64,000 nucleotides of DNA from Diphasiastrum complanatum (Eukaryota > Streptophyta > Lycopodiopsida > Lycopodiales > Lycopodiaceae): contig CM055100.1 of NCBI GenBank assembly GCA_029204225.1, positions 57,736,345 through 57,800,344 on the forward strand, given 5' to 3'. The notes under the pieces are model-generated. The model had not been told where the DNA came from and made no database searches. It saw nothing but the letters and a program-made list of their open reading frames with translations. This document shows positions 47,050 to 59,749 of the stretch, in pieces (the first letter of the stretch is position 1; each line of letters starts with the position of its first letter). The translations under genes and the position numbers were made by a program.

Positions 47050-48084
47050 CTGATTCTTATATTGCATGGATTCCATACAACTTACTAACATACATATGGA
47101 AGGATGATAGAGCATTTGTCGCTAGGCTCAATAGATTTGTAAATAATCTTTCTAGAAATCGCAAAGAATCTTGATAGTTGTGGAGCAGTGCAAGAACAAT
47201 TTGTTGAACATAGGATCAAAGATCATTTCAGGTGACATGGTCTTTGTATTTTTGCTTTCTGAACATTCAATTGTTCCAACGCCTACTGATTCACAAGAGG
47301 CCACTTTATGCTATGAAATGAACGAGGCAATAAATGAAGAAGAAGAAAGAGCACTCTCCTTGCATCAATTTTTTGAGTCGTCTCAACAAACTAGTGAGGC
47401 AAACGAGAGATTGCTGCAAATCAGGAGCCTCTCTCCAATCATCATCAATGGTAGAGAGTACACTTCTTTTCATGATCTATAGCATATCCTCCATCTGCAA
47501 GAGGACGAACTACTAAGTGCACTACTAAAATTGCAGAATGGAGCCAATACATATGATTACATAGTGATTCATGATACCTTTGAGAAGTTGTCTCCAACAA
47601 ATAAGGATGCCGCATGTGAAATGGCATAGGCAAAAACCCTGACAGAGCTTCAAAACGTAGGTCCCCCTCCTGAGGTGAGTTAGCCCAATCCAAAAGAGTA
47701 CGATTTCACTCAACTGGAGGGACAACAAGGAAGCATTAAGCTAAGTGACACTGTAGAACCGATGAGGGGACACAGGACATAATTGAAATCAATGCTTATG
47801 CAGCTAGAGCCAAGGGAGTGAGAAAAGCTAGGGAGACTAATTCCATAGATGCTTCCTTGGCGCACTACATTGGACACTTCCTAGAGCAGTACATCTACAA
47901 CATTAGCAAAAAGTATAGTCCTAATGGAGATGGGGAGCTGCTTAAGTGCAAATCATTGTCCAAACATATTGCACAAGTGGAGCTAGCAAAAAGATACAAT
48001 AAGACATATTGTTTATTAAGAAGTGCAGTTGTACATGATCTGAGCTCAGGGTTTGAGTCTAGGCTAGTGATTGGAGTCAAGTGA
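47050..48084 (+). pseudogene. unassigned decayed coding stretch 3
   Basis: Plus frames: WKDDRAFVARLNRFVNNLSRN (47095-47160), 47171-47482 with SGDMVFVFLLSEHSIVPTPT, a charged helix and RSLSPIIINGREYTSFHDL, a TAG, LQEDELLSALLKLQNGANTYDYI, two more stops, a frameshift at about 47780, then ARETNSIDASLAHYIGHFLEQY to ESRLVIGVK and TGA at 48082. About 340 residues of one protein with four or five lesions. Family unknown. Confidence 0.35.
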
Positions 48085-48244
48085 GAGGAAGGCTATTGTG
48101 TACCAAAAGCTCAATGAATAAAAAGTCTCTTTGCAATTATGTGTTTCACAATTGTTGTTCTTTTCTATTTGTTCATTATATTGAAATTATAAAAGCTAAT
48201 TGCTTATACAAATGAACTACTTAGAAATTCATTAAAGAGAATGT

Positions 48245-48429
48245 CATGGAGGACACGAGAGTGAACCCTTTGACCAGGTCAAAACCATTATTTTTGTGCT
48301 CCTGTATGAGCACGAAAACATGGGTTTTGGCCAAGTCAAAGGCCTCTCACACTCCTCCATGATCATGTAGGAGCACGAGAAACAAGGGATTTGACCATGT
48401 CAAAGGGCCTACTCTCGCGCTCCTCCATG
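48245..48429. repeat. 185-bp palindromic/tandem repeat
   Basis: The ends pair as CATGGAGGACACGAGAGT and the inverse ACTCTCGCGCTCCTCCATG with a few mismatches. Inside, a ~65-bp unit with GGAGCACGAG/AAAC and TTTGACC..GTCAAAG recurs. It is non-coding and resembles a small MITE. Confidence 0.55.
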
Positions 48430-48579
48430 ATCAGCTTATAGAATTCATAATATAAATTTGCATCACACAAATATGGCCCTTAAGACTTCTAGTAGATATG
48501 AACACTGTACATTTGAAATAGAGTGGCATTGGGCCTTTTCCAATCTACAATTTCCTAATTCTCATAGACAACATTGAGT

Positions 48580-50984
48580 CACATCGCATGTGTGTCACTC
48601 GCTTGGCATGTTGGGCATAAAGGTAGGCATCTTCGAACAATGCAGTGAGATGATTTTCAGTAGCCTCCTATAGTGGAGATACAACCTCACACGTAATCAT
48701 GTAGTCTAGGACTAAATTGTCCATTATTTTTTTGATCACTCCCAAAAATGGTGCCCGAGGCAGCCATCTACTGAGAAAAGGCAGCCTGCATAACATGCTA
48801 GAATGTGCTAGGAGCATTACAGAGCCCAAAGGGCATGACTTTCCAACAAAAGGTTCCCCATTATGTGTCAAAAGTGACTTTATGTTGATCTTCTTCAACA
48901 ATTTGAATCATGTTGTAGCCACTAAAGCCATCTAAGAATGAGTAGGCCTCATCTCCTGCTAGATTTTCTAAGATGGATTCTCCAAAAAGTAATGGAAAAT
49001 GATCACATTCTGTGATGACATTAAGTTTCCTAAAGTCGACACAAATGTGGAGTTTTCCATTTTTCTTAGGAACGATTACGATTGGGGAAGCTCACTCAGT
49101 ATGTTCGATTTCATAGATGAATCCTACATCTAACAAGCATTGTAATTCTTCTTTGATTTTGGCCTTGTAGATTGGATTCCATCGGTAGGGACGACTAGCA
49201 ATTGGTCTACACCCGGTTTTAGGGAAATGCGATGCACATCTACTTGGGTTGAGACTCCTTTCATGTCTTTATAGGGCTAAGCAAAGACATGGCAATATTT
49301 GCACAAAAGCTTCTCAAGCTTTCTACGTTGCTCATGATTGAGGTGAGCCAGTCCATTCATTATTCTCATTGGGATCACTCAAGGATAGAGTGATGGTTCG
49401 TGCAGGGCCTTCATAAGGTGAATTACCATTTGGCTTGCGGTGAGCTTGTGGTAATTGGATAGTTATATCCTCAATCGTATAATCTTTAAAATACGCAGGC
49501 ACATCATGTGCAGATGATTCGAGGGGAGCCTTGTCTTTCAACTGTCTAGATGGAGATTTGGGAGGTTCTAGGATTGGCGTATGAGCTAAGGTGATTTCAA
49601 GAACTTCCTGAGCAGTGGTAAGATCTTCAGGAGGTTGGATTAGAAGTGGTTTCTTCATTTTCTCCTTCATGGTATTGCCACGAGGTTGTGGCTTCTGAGG
49701 ACATGAGGTTTGCGGATTAGGAATTGGTGGCACATCATGGAGGATTTTTTCGTTTTTCTCCTCACATACCTCCCTTAAATAATAGATCGTTTGACATGAT
49801 ATCGTTGGGTATTGGGTTTTTCGACCGAAACCTTGGAAACTGGTTCCACCTTAGATGAATGTTGCGTGAAAGCTTTGAGTGGAAGTGCCTCCATGTAGTT
49901 GAGAATCTGAATGTCAAAAATGTCCAAATCTTCTAGGCAATTCTGAATTCACAAGACATTTTCGTCATCTATAAATAAATCTTCTGATTCATCAGTAGGT
50001 GGCCATGCAACATTTAACAATTCATCATTGTCTGCAAGAATATCAATAAAATTGATATAAATGACAAGTGTGTCTAGATCAAAAGGTTGTTTGTTATCAT
50101 CCAGGAGATTACAAGTACAATCAGCCTGATTTTGAGCACAATAATCAGCATTCAAACAATCAATCGTAGCCAAATTGTGGCTCCGGTTTATAATATGAGT
50201 AGATTCAACATAATGACCTTTCGCTTTGGTGGACTCGTATGGCTCAAACACAGAATTGGTAGTAGATGAATCAGTGTCATGGAATCGTGTGGATTTGAGT
50301 TTTCCAGATGAATCAATGGTAATGGAGCTATTTCTATTACCAAAGGTGACTCGGCCTTTGCTCCAGTCGTGAACGACCTTTGCATTGGTGAGCCATGGTC
50401 GACCAAGGAGTAACTCATAGGAATAGGTGTTGTTAGGAATACCGAGTATGACCAGGTCTACGGTGAATTTTAGTCCTCCTAATTTGCTCAGAATTTGTGG
50501 GAGGAATCATGTGGGTCGGCGGGCCATGCTTTGATCAATCATCCTAAGACGACAAGTGGGTTTGGTGAGTTTATCTCTCAGGTGCCATTCTAACATGAGA
50601 GATGTGGGGGATATTGACACCTAAGCCACCATCTAACACAGCTAATACTTCTTGGGATTGTCGATGAATAGCTGGAATTTTGATATTGCCCCTTTCAATG
50701 AGTGGATTGGTTAGGTGTAATGGCATTTCAGGTAGCTCGTCAACGGTGGTGGTTTCGAAAGATCAGAGTTGATGTTTCCACTGACCCACATGCTTCCATA
50801 GAATGTGGAAAGGGAGGGTCATGTTAGCTTGTAACAGGTCTCCCCAGACTTCAATGCCTTCAAGGGTTTTATTCTTGAAAGACGTGTGAGGTACTTTATG
50901 GGAGGCGAAAGAGTATTGATCTGCATTTTGGATCTGCTGACGATACACAATGGGCGTAGACCTTTCACTCGGAGGTATGGTATG
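48580..50984 (-). pseudogene. Ty3/gypsy protease and RT relic
   Basis: Protease: VLAVLDGGLGVNI (about 50660-50620), the 'LDGGSGVNI' class of plant gypsy elements, and LLLGRPWLTNAKVVHDWSKG (50420-50360). An acidic linker region follows (50251-49332). RT: GKLRICVDFRKLNVIT, EAYSFLDGFSGYN (catalytic D present), WGTFCWKVMPFGLCNAPSTF, and no intact YxDD. Many stops and frameshifts. RT is cut at about 48670, and no RNase H or integrase follows. Confidence 0.85.
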
Positions 50985-52430
50985 CTATTGTGTTTTTCTA
51001 GGTGCAATGGTAGGGACTTGGCACTGGGTTTGTGCATGAGTCAAGACCCAGGCTGGCAGTGTTTTGATTGAAAAAGTTTCTATTTGCACAGAGCAGATAG
51101 GAGCATTGGGCTTAAATCTAGAAGAGAAATCCTTCACATGCTGTTCAATGCCACAATTTTCACAAGCTGGTGGAAAATGAAGTTTGTCTGGGCAGTTAAT
51201 ACTAGGATGTTTACCTGCACAGATAAAGCATCCGTGTATTGCAAAGAATTGTTGCATTGCAAACACGGCTTGATTAGGATCATAGGTTGGGGCATTTGGA
51301 TCAACCACTGGAGCATTAGGATCATAGGAATAATATACGACTATCTCAGAGGAGTATCCTGGTTGAGTAGTGTCTTCCACATAATAAATTGCTAGATCGA
51401 TAGAATTTGGATCAATAAAATGGACAACTTGTTGTGAAGCAGATTGATTAATGACAAATTGTTGACGTGGTGGATACTGATTGGGTGTAGTTGGTCATGG
51501 TTGGTATACTCCTGGTTGCAGCATGGGTTGTTGTGGATTGTAGGAGCGATATCGTCGATATATGGGTCTGGATGCTACCGGATAATGGTGTTTCAGTTGG
51601 GGGCACTCATTGGTAGTGTGATTTTGCAAACAGATAGAGCACCAGATATTTTCTCTTGCTAGAAATGATTTGTCAGCAATATTTTTCATAGTAGTCTGAA
51701 AATCAATAGTAAGTTTTTCCATGTGCATTTTTTTGGGCTTTCTACTAGGTTTCCATTTGATGTAAAATGTTGGAAGATTGGGCGACATTCTCATATTTTG
51801 GGTTGTGAAGACGTTCGAGATGCTTGACTTTCTTTTCTCAATTATCAAAGTTCTCATCAAACCCCTCATCTTCTTCTCAAATGGCAGCAGTCATTGCATA
51901 AGTTGATCATAAAGATCAACTGGTTTCAGTTTGTGGCAGATACATTTAGAGAGTCCAACCAGGAACAATTTGATGGCCATATGTTCTGGCCATATGTTCA
52001 GCCATATGTTCAGTGATATTGTCATCGACACATTCTACCTTGAGATGTTTAAAACACTCAATGTAGTTTTGTACGGACTCTTCACGGTGTATCTTGATGT
52101 GGATGATTTGGATGAACAGGCTTTGAGTCAATTTATAAGGTTCAAAACGCTTAATAAGAGCGTCTTCCAAGACACAAGATCAAGAGCTTTGAGTTTGAGA
52201 TACCACTCTTTGGCGGTTCCATAGAATACCATAGGGAATAATCTGAGTTTTTCTGTTTCAGAGGTGTCTCCATAGAAATGGCATGCGTTATCAAAGTCTT
52301 GAAGAAATTTGACTGGGTCAAATTCTCCATCGTACTTGGGTGCACATACTCGGGTGCATCAATACGTGAAATTCTTCGTTCTAGACGTGTAGGATTAGGA
52401 TTGGAAGATTTAACAAAATCTTGTGACATG
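50985..52430 (-). pseudogene. Ty3/gypsy gag with CCHC knuckles, broken
   Basis: Probable start MSQDFVKSSNPNP at 52430. Capsid core: CHFYGDTSETEKLRLFPM, GTAKEWYLKL, DALIKRFEP, EESVQNYIECFKHL (retrotransposon gag family). A knuckle-like CSICLQNHTTNEC lies at 51640-51600, and a second pair, CFICAGKHPSINCPD and CENCGIEQH, in 51380-50985 after a Pro/Asn repeat VDPNAPTYDPN. Frameshifts break it in at least three places. Confidence 0.85.
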
Positions 52431-53024
52431 ATGTAGGATGAGAAACAGAATATCAATACTAATGATGAGTACAGTACTAGACTTGGCCACAAAAGGTCAA
52501 AAAGGCAGTTTTCTTGCAAAATATGGAATTGGAACAAGAAAATGGACTTTTCTGGAGTAGTCAAAACTCGCAAACAAACTGATGAATTAGAATACAGTAC
52601 TCGTGAATTCTGATAAGGAATTGTTACTATGAAAATACTGTTTTTTTGTTTTTTTTTAAAAAAAAGGATGGAATTTGCAGAGGGTTTATAGGGAAGTTTC
52701 AAACTTTGGGCGATTTCATGGTATAGTCGACGAATTTCAAAATTGAAGTTTTACTATCAGACAAGGTCAATAGTTAAAAAAAGTGATTTTTTGACAGAAA
52801 ATAAGCTAAATCTCTGAGATAGAATTCACATAGTTGCGGGAGGACTGATCTTGCATAGATCTAGCCTTAGTAGAACCGGCAAATTTTAATACAAAGATTT
52901 GGTTGGCTAGGACCTAGAGAGAAGACATGTGCTACAGGGTGAAAAAGGATAGCAAGCAAGCATACACACAAGCACGTTTGCAATGGTAAAAAGAAAAAAC
53001 AAGTAAGCTATGTAGAAAAAATTT

Positions 53025-53044
53025 GAAAAGTGGCAACGACACCA
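53025..53044 (-). other. gypsy primer-binding site
   Basis: Minus strand reads TGGTGTCGTTGCCACTTTTC one base after a putative LTR end CAACA (53046). TGG-TGTCGTTGCCA resembles the TGGCGCCGTTGCC class of plant gypsy primer sites. It lies ~600 bp before the gag start, as expected. Confidence 0.6.
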
Positions 53045-53045
53045 A

Positions 53046-54451
53046 TGTTGAAAGTATTTCTAGTTTGTGTGGTGGCTAGATCTACTCACGGATGTAGTAT
53101 AGTGTAAAAGGGTCTACTAAAACTTACAATGGAGATGAAAAGTGCAAATAAAAGAGAAAGGAGAGCACCAAGGCTTCACAAATGGTGCTCGAGAAGGAAA
53201 TCTACCTAAGGCTTGGCGAAAGCTTTCCCAACTAGCCAATGACCATTAAACAAGTATAAACTTGCTAAGGCTTACCCAACTAGAAAGGTTGTAATTACCC
53301 TAGGCTTGCTAAGGCTTCCCAACTAGCAAACCGTTAAACTAATTTTAACTCCCAAAGGGAAATTGAAATGAGAATTTAAGCAATGAACAATAAAACAAGC
53401 ATGTCACAATAAAAGCCAATGAAAGGAGGCAAGAGGAGGCCTGAGCATCTTCCCTCAAGCTATGCACCTTCCAATGGGAACACAAGAAAATAGAATGATA
53501 ATCTCAAATAAGCCTATCATTGGCTTCCAACATGACTCCACTTGATGCAGCCATGTAGCAATGACCTAATCCTCTCTTTCAACCTGTTTCAATGCACAGA
53601 GCACTTTTTTGAACAACAACAAATGTTCTCAAAAGGAAATCACAAAGATATGAAACTTCTCAATTCTCTTCTAGCACTTATACCAAGCAAATCAACACAT
53701 AGAATCATGAAATCTTATCAACCTATGATCTATCATCAATCTTATGACTCTTGACACTTCCTAAGATTGAAAATGAAGTCCAGCAACCTCACTATCTAGA
53801 GATCCAATCAAAATTAGGGTTTTGACAAAATCACAAACAATTGATTATTTCAAAAACTACATGTAAATGCTGAAAACTTGATATGCAATCTATTAGCCAC
53901 CACTTAGGCTAATCCAATGATCCAAAAATCGGCCAAATCCAACATGTGAATTGATAAATCGGAATTGATCAAGATGATCTACAAAAGATCCAAACTACAA
54001 ATGCAAGAAACTCGATTTTGGTGTAGAATCCAATATAGCATGCTCTAGTATTGATATCTTCTCCAAATCATTGATAGATGTGATTGCCATCTTCATAACC
54101 TGAAACACCAGCTTTGACATCATGTGAAAGATTTGGAATCCATCCAAATCCAAATCTACTAAGATCTTTGATTACAAAAACAAGCAACTCCACCAATCTT
54201 GCCAATGTAGAAAAGTCAGTATCGACACAAAAAATGAGATGCAAACTTTAATAGGACTTGATCAAACATGAATCAAAACATAAAGTATTGTTGCTATCCG
54301 TACAATTACAGCAATCTTCTGTATTTCACATGTGGATATATAAATAACAATTATTGATCATTCTACACATAGAATTGCAAGATATCACAAGTATATTGCA
54401 CCAATGGATAGTAGAACCCAAGAGAGCCATGTATAAGCATGAATGATATGG

Positions 54452-54452
<1 letters not shown>
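53046..54452 (-). mobile_element. presumed gypsy LTR, right limit unknown
   Basis: Begins (plus) TGTTGAAAG, the complement of an LTR 3' end, next to the primer site. No coding. It has GGCTTGC-CAACTAG repeats around 53190-53340 and stays of one composition up to the GA microsatellite. The LTR may extend beyond it. No second LTR was found in the window. Confidence 0.4.

Positions 54453-54542
<90 letters not shown>
54453..54542. repeat. (GA)n microsatellite, ~90 bp
   Basis: Uninterrupted GA after GGGG. Confidence 0.95.
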
Positions 54543-54546
<4 letters not shown>

Positions 54547-57471
54547 CTCTTCCCACGAGTTACATCCTTTTATAACAGGTCCTAAATCTAAGTTGCCACT
54601 TGGTTTCCCTCCAAAATGTAAACTCTACTATTTTTGAGACTAGATTCAATGTACCCTACATTCAAATTTGAATCTACTCAAACTCGACTTCTACATTTCA
54701 CACACTTTCCAAAAGTGTTTATTCAAATGCATTTTAGACAAATATAACTTTGAAAACTCAAACTCTAAGTCTAATATAAAGTTGGTCTCAATTTTCCAAA
54801 CAAACAGATGTAACAAATATGACTAAACTAGTTGAATTTCTCACAACAATTTGTCCATCCTTAATAGCTTGTTCTCATGCCTTGACTCTTCAGCTATTAG
54901 CACTCCTTGCAAAGCCTCCAAGGTTGGTAGCTCCTCCTTGATAATATAGGATTGGACAAGATTCTCATATTCATCCTTCAAGCCATTGAGTATGACTTGG
55001 ACTAGCTCACTTTGTTTGATGGAATCTCCAATACAAGCAAGCTCTCTATGAATGTCTCACTCTCAAAACATAATTAGCAAATAGAATAGTTAGAGGTAGA
55101 TAGTCTATCACTAGATTCCAATAGGTAGGAACCCATGGATGCCATCAAAAGTAGTGAAGACTCCTTGTAATGAGACAATAAATGTTGTTTCTCTCTCACT
55201 ATAGGATCTTTGAAAGGTGTACTACCAACTCCTATGCAAGATCTTCCAACAAAATGTGAGATGGATCTCACTAACTCTACCAATCTCTCTCAAAGTAGAT
55301 CAACCTCTCATCAATTGATGGAGTATAGGCAAATCATTGGGTCAAACTATCATTTTGGCATGTGTGAAACACTCAAAGAATCCACAAATCACTCTAATAC
55401 AATGGAATTGTAAAAAACAATGTGGCTATGACCTCAAAAAATTGACTAGATCTCAAATAGATGACATTGGCAAGCCCCTTCTTGAATTTTTTGGTCAAAC
55501 TAGCAAGATATGATCAAACCAACTGCTACCAACTGTGTCCACACAGGTCTAGGTGCCCTATCCAACCCTCTTCAAAAGCTTATAACTTTTGATTGGCTCT
55601 ACCAAATGGATTGAAACAAATTGCTACAAAAACTAGACAAAACTAGCTTTCAAACAAGCTATCTAGCACTAAATTTGGATCTAACTTGGAAGAGAACTTT
55701 CCAAATGAACTTGGTTGTACTTCACACGTGCCTGCACATTGAATTTCGTACAGTACCAAATATGGTCCAATCCATATGATAATATATTAGCCGAATTTTT
55801 TATGGCAAAAATTGGACTAATTTGGGACAAAAAACGGCTACGGAGTATTTGATGAGCACCAAATACTGTAGATTCTACAAAAGTCGAAGCAGAATATTAG
55901 ACCAAAAGGGAACCCAGCCCGCCCTTAAAGTGGCTAGACACGTTAATTATTAATAGACGATATATCTTTATAAACGGTCTAGAGAACCGTGGAAAATATT
56001 TGACATAGTTCAAATTTTGTAAGCTCGAGTGAAAGACGCCGGTTCATGTAGAGATAGGTCCCAGCCCGCCTAAATGTGACTAGTCAGAACTTTTACGATT
56101 TTAAAATTGGCCCGGATATAAAAATGCCGGCAATGTCGAGCAAAATTTTGATGTAATCAAAAAAAATTTACTGATACCAAAAACCTCTTTGTTTTTCAGG
56201 AACGAAAGTTTCTTCTCAAAATTGCTCTGTTTGTCATTTGCAACAACGTCAGCAACTTGCAGAATCAAAAATTGGTCAGTTGAAATACCGATAGAAAAAA
56301 TTGACAAAATGCCATACATCAGTGAATGGGCACAATGGATTTCAAGAATATGGTTACACGATAATTTACGGCATCAAAATCACAATCACAGGGAAAACTT
56401 ACCAAGACAAACGAGATGCAGTATTAAATACCGAAGGAGGACAAAATAGCCAGCCAACTTGAAGAATTTTTTTGTTTACACAAGTGGACAACTTGCACAC
56501 ATCCCGGAGTAGCTACTGACTGCACCAGCACGTGGCAACCAAGATCTGTTGACAGAAGTAATGTGAAGGCGCGCGCGCACATCAGAGAGTAGGGATAGAA
56601 GTAAATGAGCAACGTATGAGTATCTCTACCGTAATGATGAGCTTGAACGGCTGAATCAGCTGTTAACATTGTAGTGCACTCATCATGCTAACTGTTATAA
56701 TAACGAAATCATCCTTTTGAAGATATGGCCGCCATCAAATAAATCGCTGCTCTGAAGTGACTAGAACCAACACATTTCTGATTGTAAGAAACATTGAAAA
56801 CAATATGCTTTTGATGAAAATGTATGCTTGAATCCCATCGCACCTCTGATATTAGTATCGCCCCGCTATTGGAACTGAGTGATCAAGGCAGGGAGCGCAG
56901 CGGCCAGCCAGTCTACAATGTAGTAAGCGCCATCAACGAGCCAGCGCGTGGTCAGAAGGGAGAGTTCTTATACCAAGAATTAAGCGTGCTCCAGCAAGGA
57001 GTCATTATGATGATATTATGATGTCTAACCCATTGAAGGCCGAACGTCTGATCAGATCGCGATCAACGTAAGCTACGATCAATGGCATGCAGTGTGCGGC
57101 CACCTATCATGATCAACTGATGTACATGAAGTTAAGGAGCGGCTTTCTATTATGAGAGGTATGCATGCAATACACTGTCGGCAGTCAGAGATCCAGCATT
57201 CAAATGGCTAGCAGACCTGCGTGCAATCAACAAAGATACTGTGGAAGGTGACAAACAGAGCACCATTTTATGCTGTTCGTAGCTGACAGTGGAAATCAAA
57301 CGTGCGATGGTGAGCGTAACATGTCAACATACTGCTGATCAGTAACGTGGGCCATCTATGTATACCTGTGGATATACAACTACTTGTATGTAGTCAAAAC
57401 CAGAAAATGAAGTAATTGAAGGCACCTCCATCAGAGTCCATTCTCCATCTACGTGTTTTCACAAGAAAAAT
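54543..57471. other. spacer with no gene recognised
   Basis: 54543-55800 is AT-rich and may continue the LTR. 55911-56090 holds two copies of a CCCAGCCCGCC-TAAA..GTG-CTAG motif about 145 bp apart. 56500-57460 is less AT-rich, has GCGCGCGCGCAC at 56571, and shows small frames only. Confidence 0.4.
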
Positions 57472-57606
57472 GAAACCATTCTCCATGTGGGGAAATCCCA
57501 AAATTTCCTAGTTCAACAACGATTTTCCCATTTATAAATGAAACCATTCTCCATGTGCGGAAATCCCAAAATTTCCTATTTCAACAACCATTTTCCCATT
57601 CATATA
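57472..57606. repeat. 68-bp tandem duplication
   Basis: Two copies, 57472-57539 and 57540-57606, both starting GAAACCATTCTCCATGTG and ending TTTTCCCATT plus a few bases, with few differences. Confidence 0.85.
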
Positions 57607-58284
57607 TGGGGGTTTTGGAGTGTCCAAGTAGTAGGGAAATGTTTTCCCTACTTAGCAATGGATCTGCAAGGTTTTCAAACTAGGAAATTGGTTCAACCTA
57701 TGTAGGAAAACTTGTAATGTTATCTAGGTAAATCTAAATGATAAAGAAATGTATATCTAATTCACATTTTTCATGTTTTGCAAAAATTATGAATATGATA
57801 TAGGTATTCACACAATTTATGAACACCTAAGAAAACTTGCATTGTCATGTAGGTAATCCCAAATTATGAAACATATGCATTTGCAATTCACATTTTTCTT
57901 ATGTATCACAATTTATAAATATTTTATTTGATCTAAAAATACATTAAAACATCAATAAAATGTAAAAACACAAATAATTAGAAGCACTAATAAAATGTAA
58001 AAAGGAAAACTAAATACATTAATCTTTAAATAGAACCCTTAAATGTAGAATATAAGCCCACAAAATGTCAAAATTGAAAACATTAAAAGTCCTAAAAAAA
58101 ATGCAAGCTCATCAAATTAAAAGCCCATAAGTTGCATCTATTCTAGTTTGATTTTCATGGGTTTAATGAGGGATTGTTTGAACACAGAACGAATAGAGAG
58201 GTTATTTGGTATACACACCCAAGCAACAAACACACCCATTAAAAAGTTGTCATACAATCCACAAATAAGATTTGTGTATACTCC

Positions 58285-58286
<2 letters not shown>
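57607..58286. other. AT-rich spacer, no gene seen
   Basis: No coding or element ends recognised. The boundary with the GA repeat is at 58287. Confidence 0.5.

Positions 58287-58343
<57 letters not shown>
58287..58343. repeat. (GA)n, first copy of a compound repeat
   Basis: 57 bp of AG, followed by a unique segment starting CATTGGAGTAATAAACGAA and a C19 run at 58422-58440. Confidence 0.9.
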
Positions 58344-58346
<3 letters not shown>

Positions 58347-58421
58347 TGGAGTAATAAACGAACACATGACAAAGTCATGTCACAAAGTCACTAATAAAAT
58401 TTATATCTATTCCCCTAGCTA

Positions 58422-58440
58422 CCCCCCCCCCCCCCCCCCC
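58422..58440 (+). repeat. C19 homopolymer
   Basis: 19 C residues at the end of the first compound copy. Confidence 0.9.
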
Positions 58441-58442
58441 AC

Positions 58443-58446
<4 letters not shown>

Positions 58447-58510
<64 letters not shown>

Positions 58511-58607
58511 CATTGGAGTAATAAACGAATACATGACAAAGTCACTAATAAAAATTTATATCTATTTTCCTAGCTACACCACCCTCCCCCCCCCCCCCCC
58601 CCCCCCC
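58447..58607. repeat. second compound copy: (GA)n, unique segment, C22
   Basis: GA tract 58447-58507, the segment CATTGGAGTAATAAACGAA.., then C22 at 58586-58607 followed by (CCA)n. Duplicates 58287-58440. Confidence 0.85.
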
Positions 58608-58949
58608 ACCACCACCACCACCACAGACACACACATGCACATACAAAAAACAACCAAATGAAGGTTTTTATTCACTGCATAGCTTTGTGATTTCACAAGC
58701 TGGTGAATTCGTCCGTCACCCAAGGCTCAGTTATAAGTGTATGATGAGCATTTCCCATCATTCACTCTCTCTTCTATACCCAAAACAATTGGGTCACATA
58801 GGAGCATGTAACTATATGTCCATGGTTTGACCATACTTAATGCCCATCAAGTGCGATCAAGCAATTTGGCATCTGATGATGGCTCTCAGGATATGAATAC
58901 AAATGATGGCCTTCAGGATGAAACAAATGATGGCCCTTGGTAAGGCATC

Positions 58950-59610
58950 AAAGACACATTGTACCCAGAAGCATCAACAATCCATATTTTGGTTCATATT
59001 GAAGCTCGACAAAAAATAGCAACACATCAAAGGCGTGTTGTACAAGGAGGCATCAACAATCCATACTATGGTTTATACCGAAGCTCGACATACGGTGACA
59101 ACACACCACAGATGTGTTGTACCCGGAAGCATCAACAATCCTTACTGTGGTTCATATTGAAGCTCGACAAAAAGTAGCAACATGTCGAAGATGTGTTGTA
59201 CAAGGAGGCATCAACAATCCATACTATGGTTTATACCGAAGCTCGACATAAAGCAACAACACGCCAAAGATGTAAGAAACATGTGTAATCTATAATGTGG
59301 TCTACATTGAAGCTCAACATAAATTAGCAACACATCAAAGATGCGTTGCTCCAAGAAGTTGTACCAAGAAGCATTAGCGATCCATATTGTTTTTCATATT
59401 GAAGCTCGACAAAAAGTAGCGACACATTGAAGACATGTTGTACAACGAAGCATCAACGATCCATATTGTGGTTTATACTTAAGCTCGACATAAAACAACC
59501 ACATGCCAAGGATGAAAGAAGCTTCTACAATCTATAATGTGGTATATATTGAAGATGGACATAAAGGATGCGTTGTACCAAGAGGCATCAACCATCTATG
59601 TTGTGGTTAT
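58950..59610. repeat. 79-bp minisatellite, about eight copies
   Basis: GCATCAACAATCC-type unit starts at 58971, 59050, 59129 and 59208, each 79 bp apart, then diverged units at about 59283 and 59371, 59450, 59529 and a partial at 59585. Each carries GAAGCTCGACA and a TGTGTTGTAC-like segment. Confidence 0.85.
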
Positions 59611-59749
59611 TGGGATGATTTAATTTAAGAGTACACACCACTCAAGAGTAAATGAAATTAGGTAAATCTTGAGCACCGAACAATCGTAGCTCAATTTTGT
59701 TGTTTTCTTCCACTTCCTTGTCTCATCAGATTCCTCATCTTAATCAATC

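Noticed and set aside
50087-51662. Plus-strand frames opposite the gypsy gag-protease
   Set aside because: Antisense shadows of the minus-strand relic.
54326-54637. Open frames of Glu-Arg and Ser-Leu repeats
   Set aside because: Translation of the GA microsatellite.
58959-59177. 72-codon frame
   Set aside because: It runs across the 79-bp minisatellite; 79 is not a multiple of three, so the reading is not maintained.
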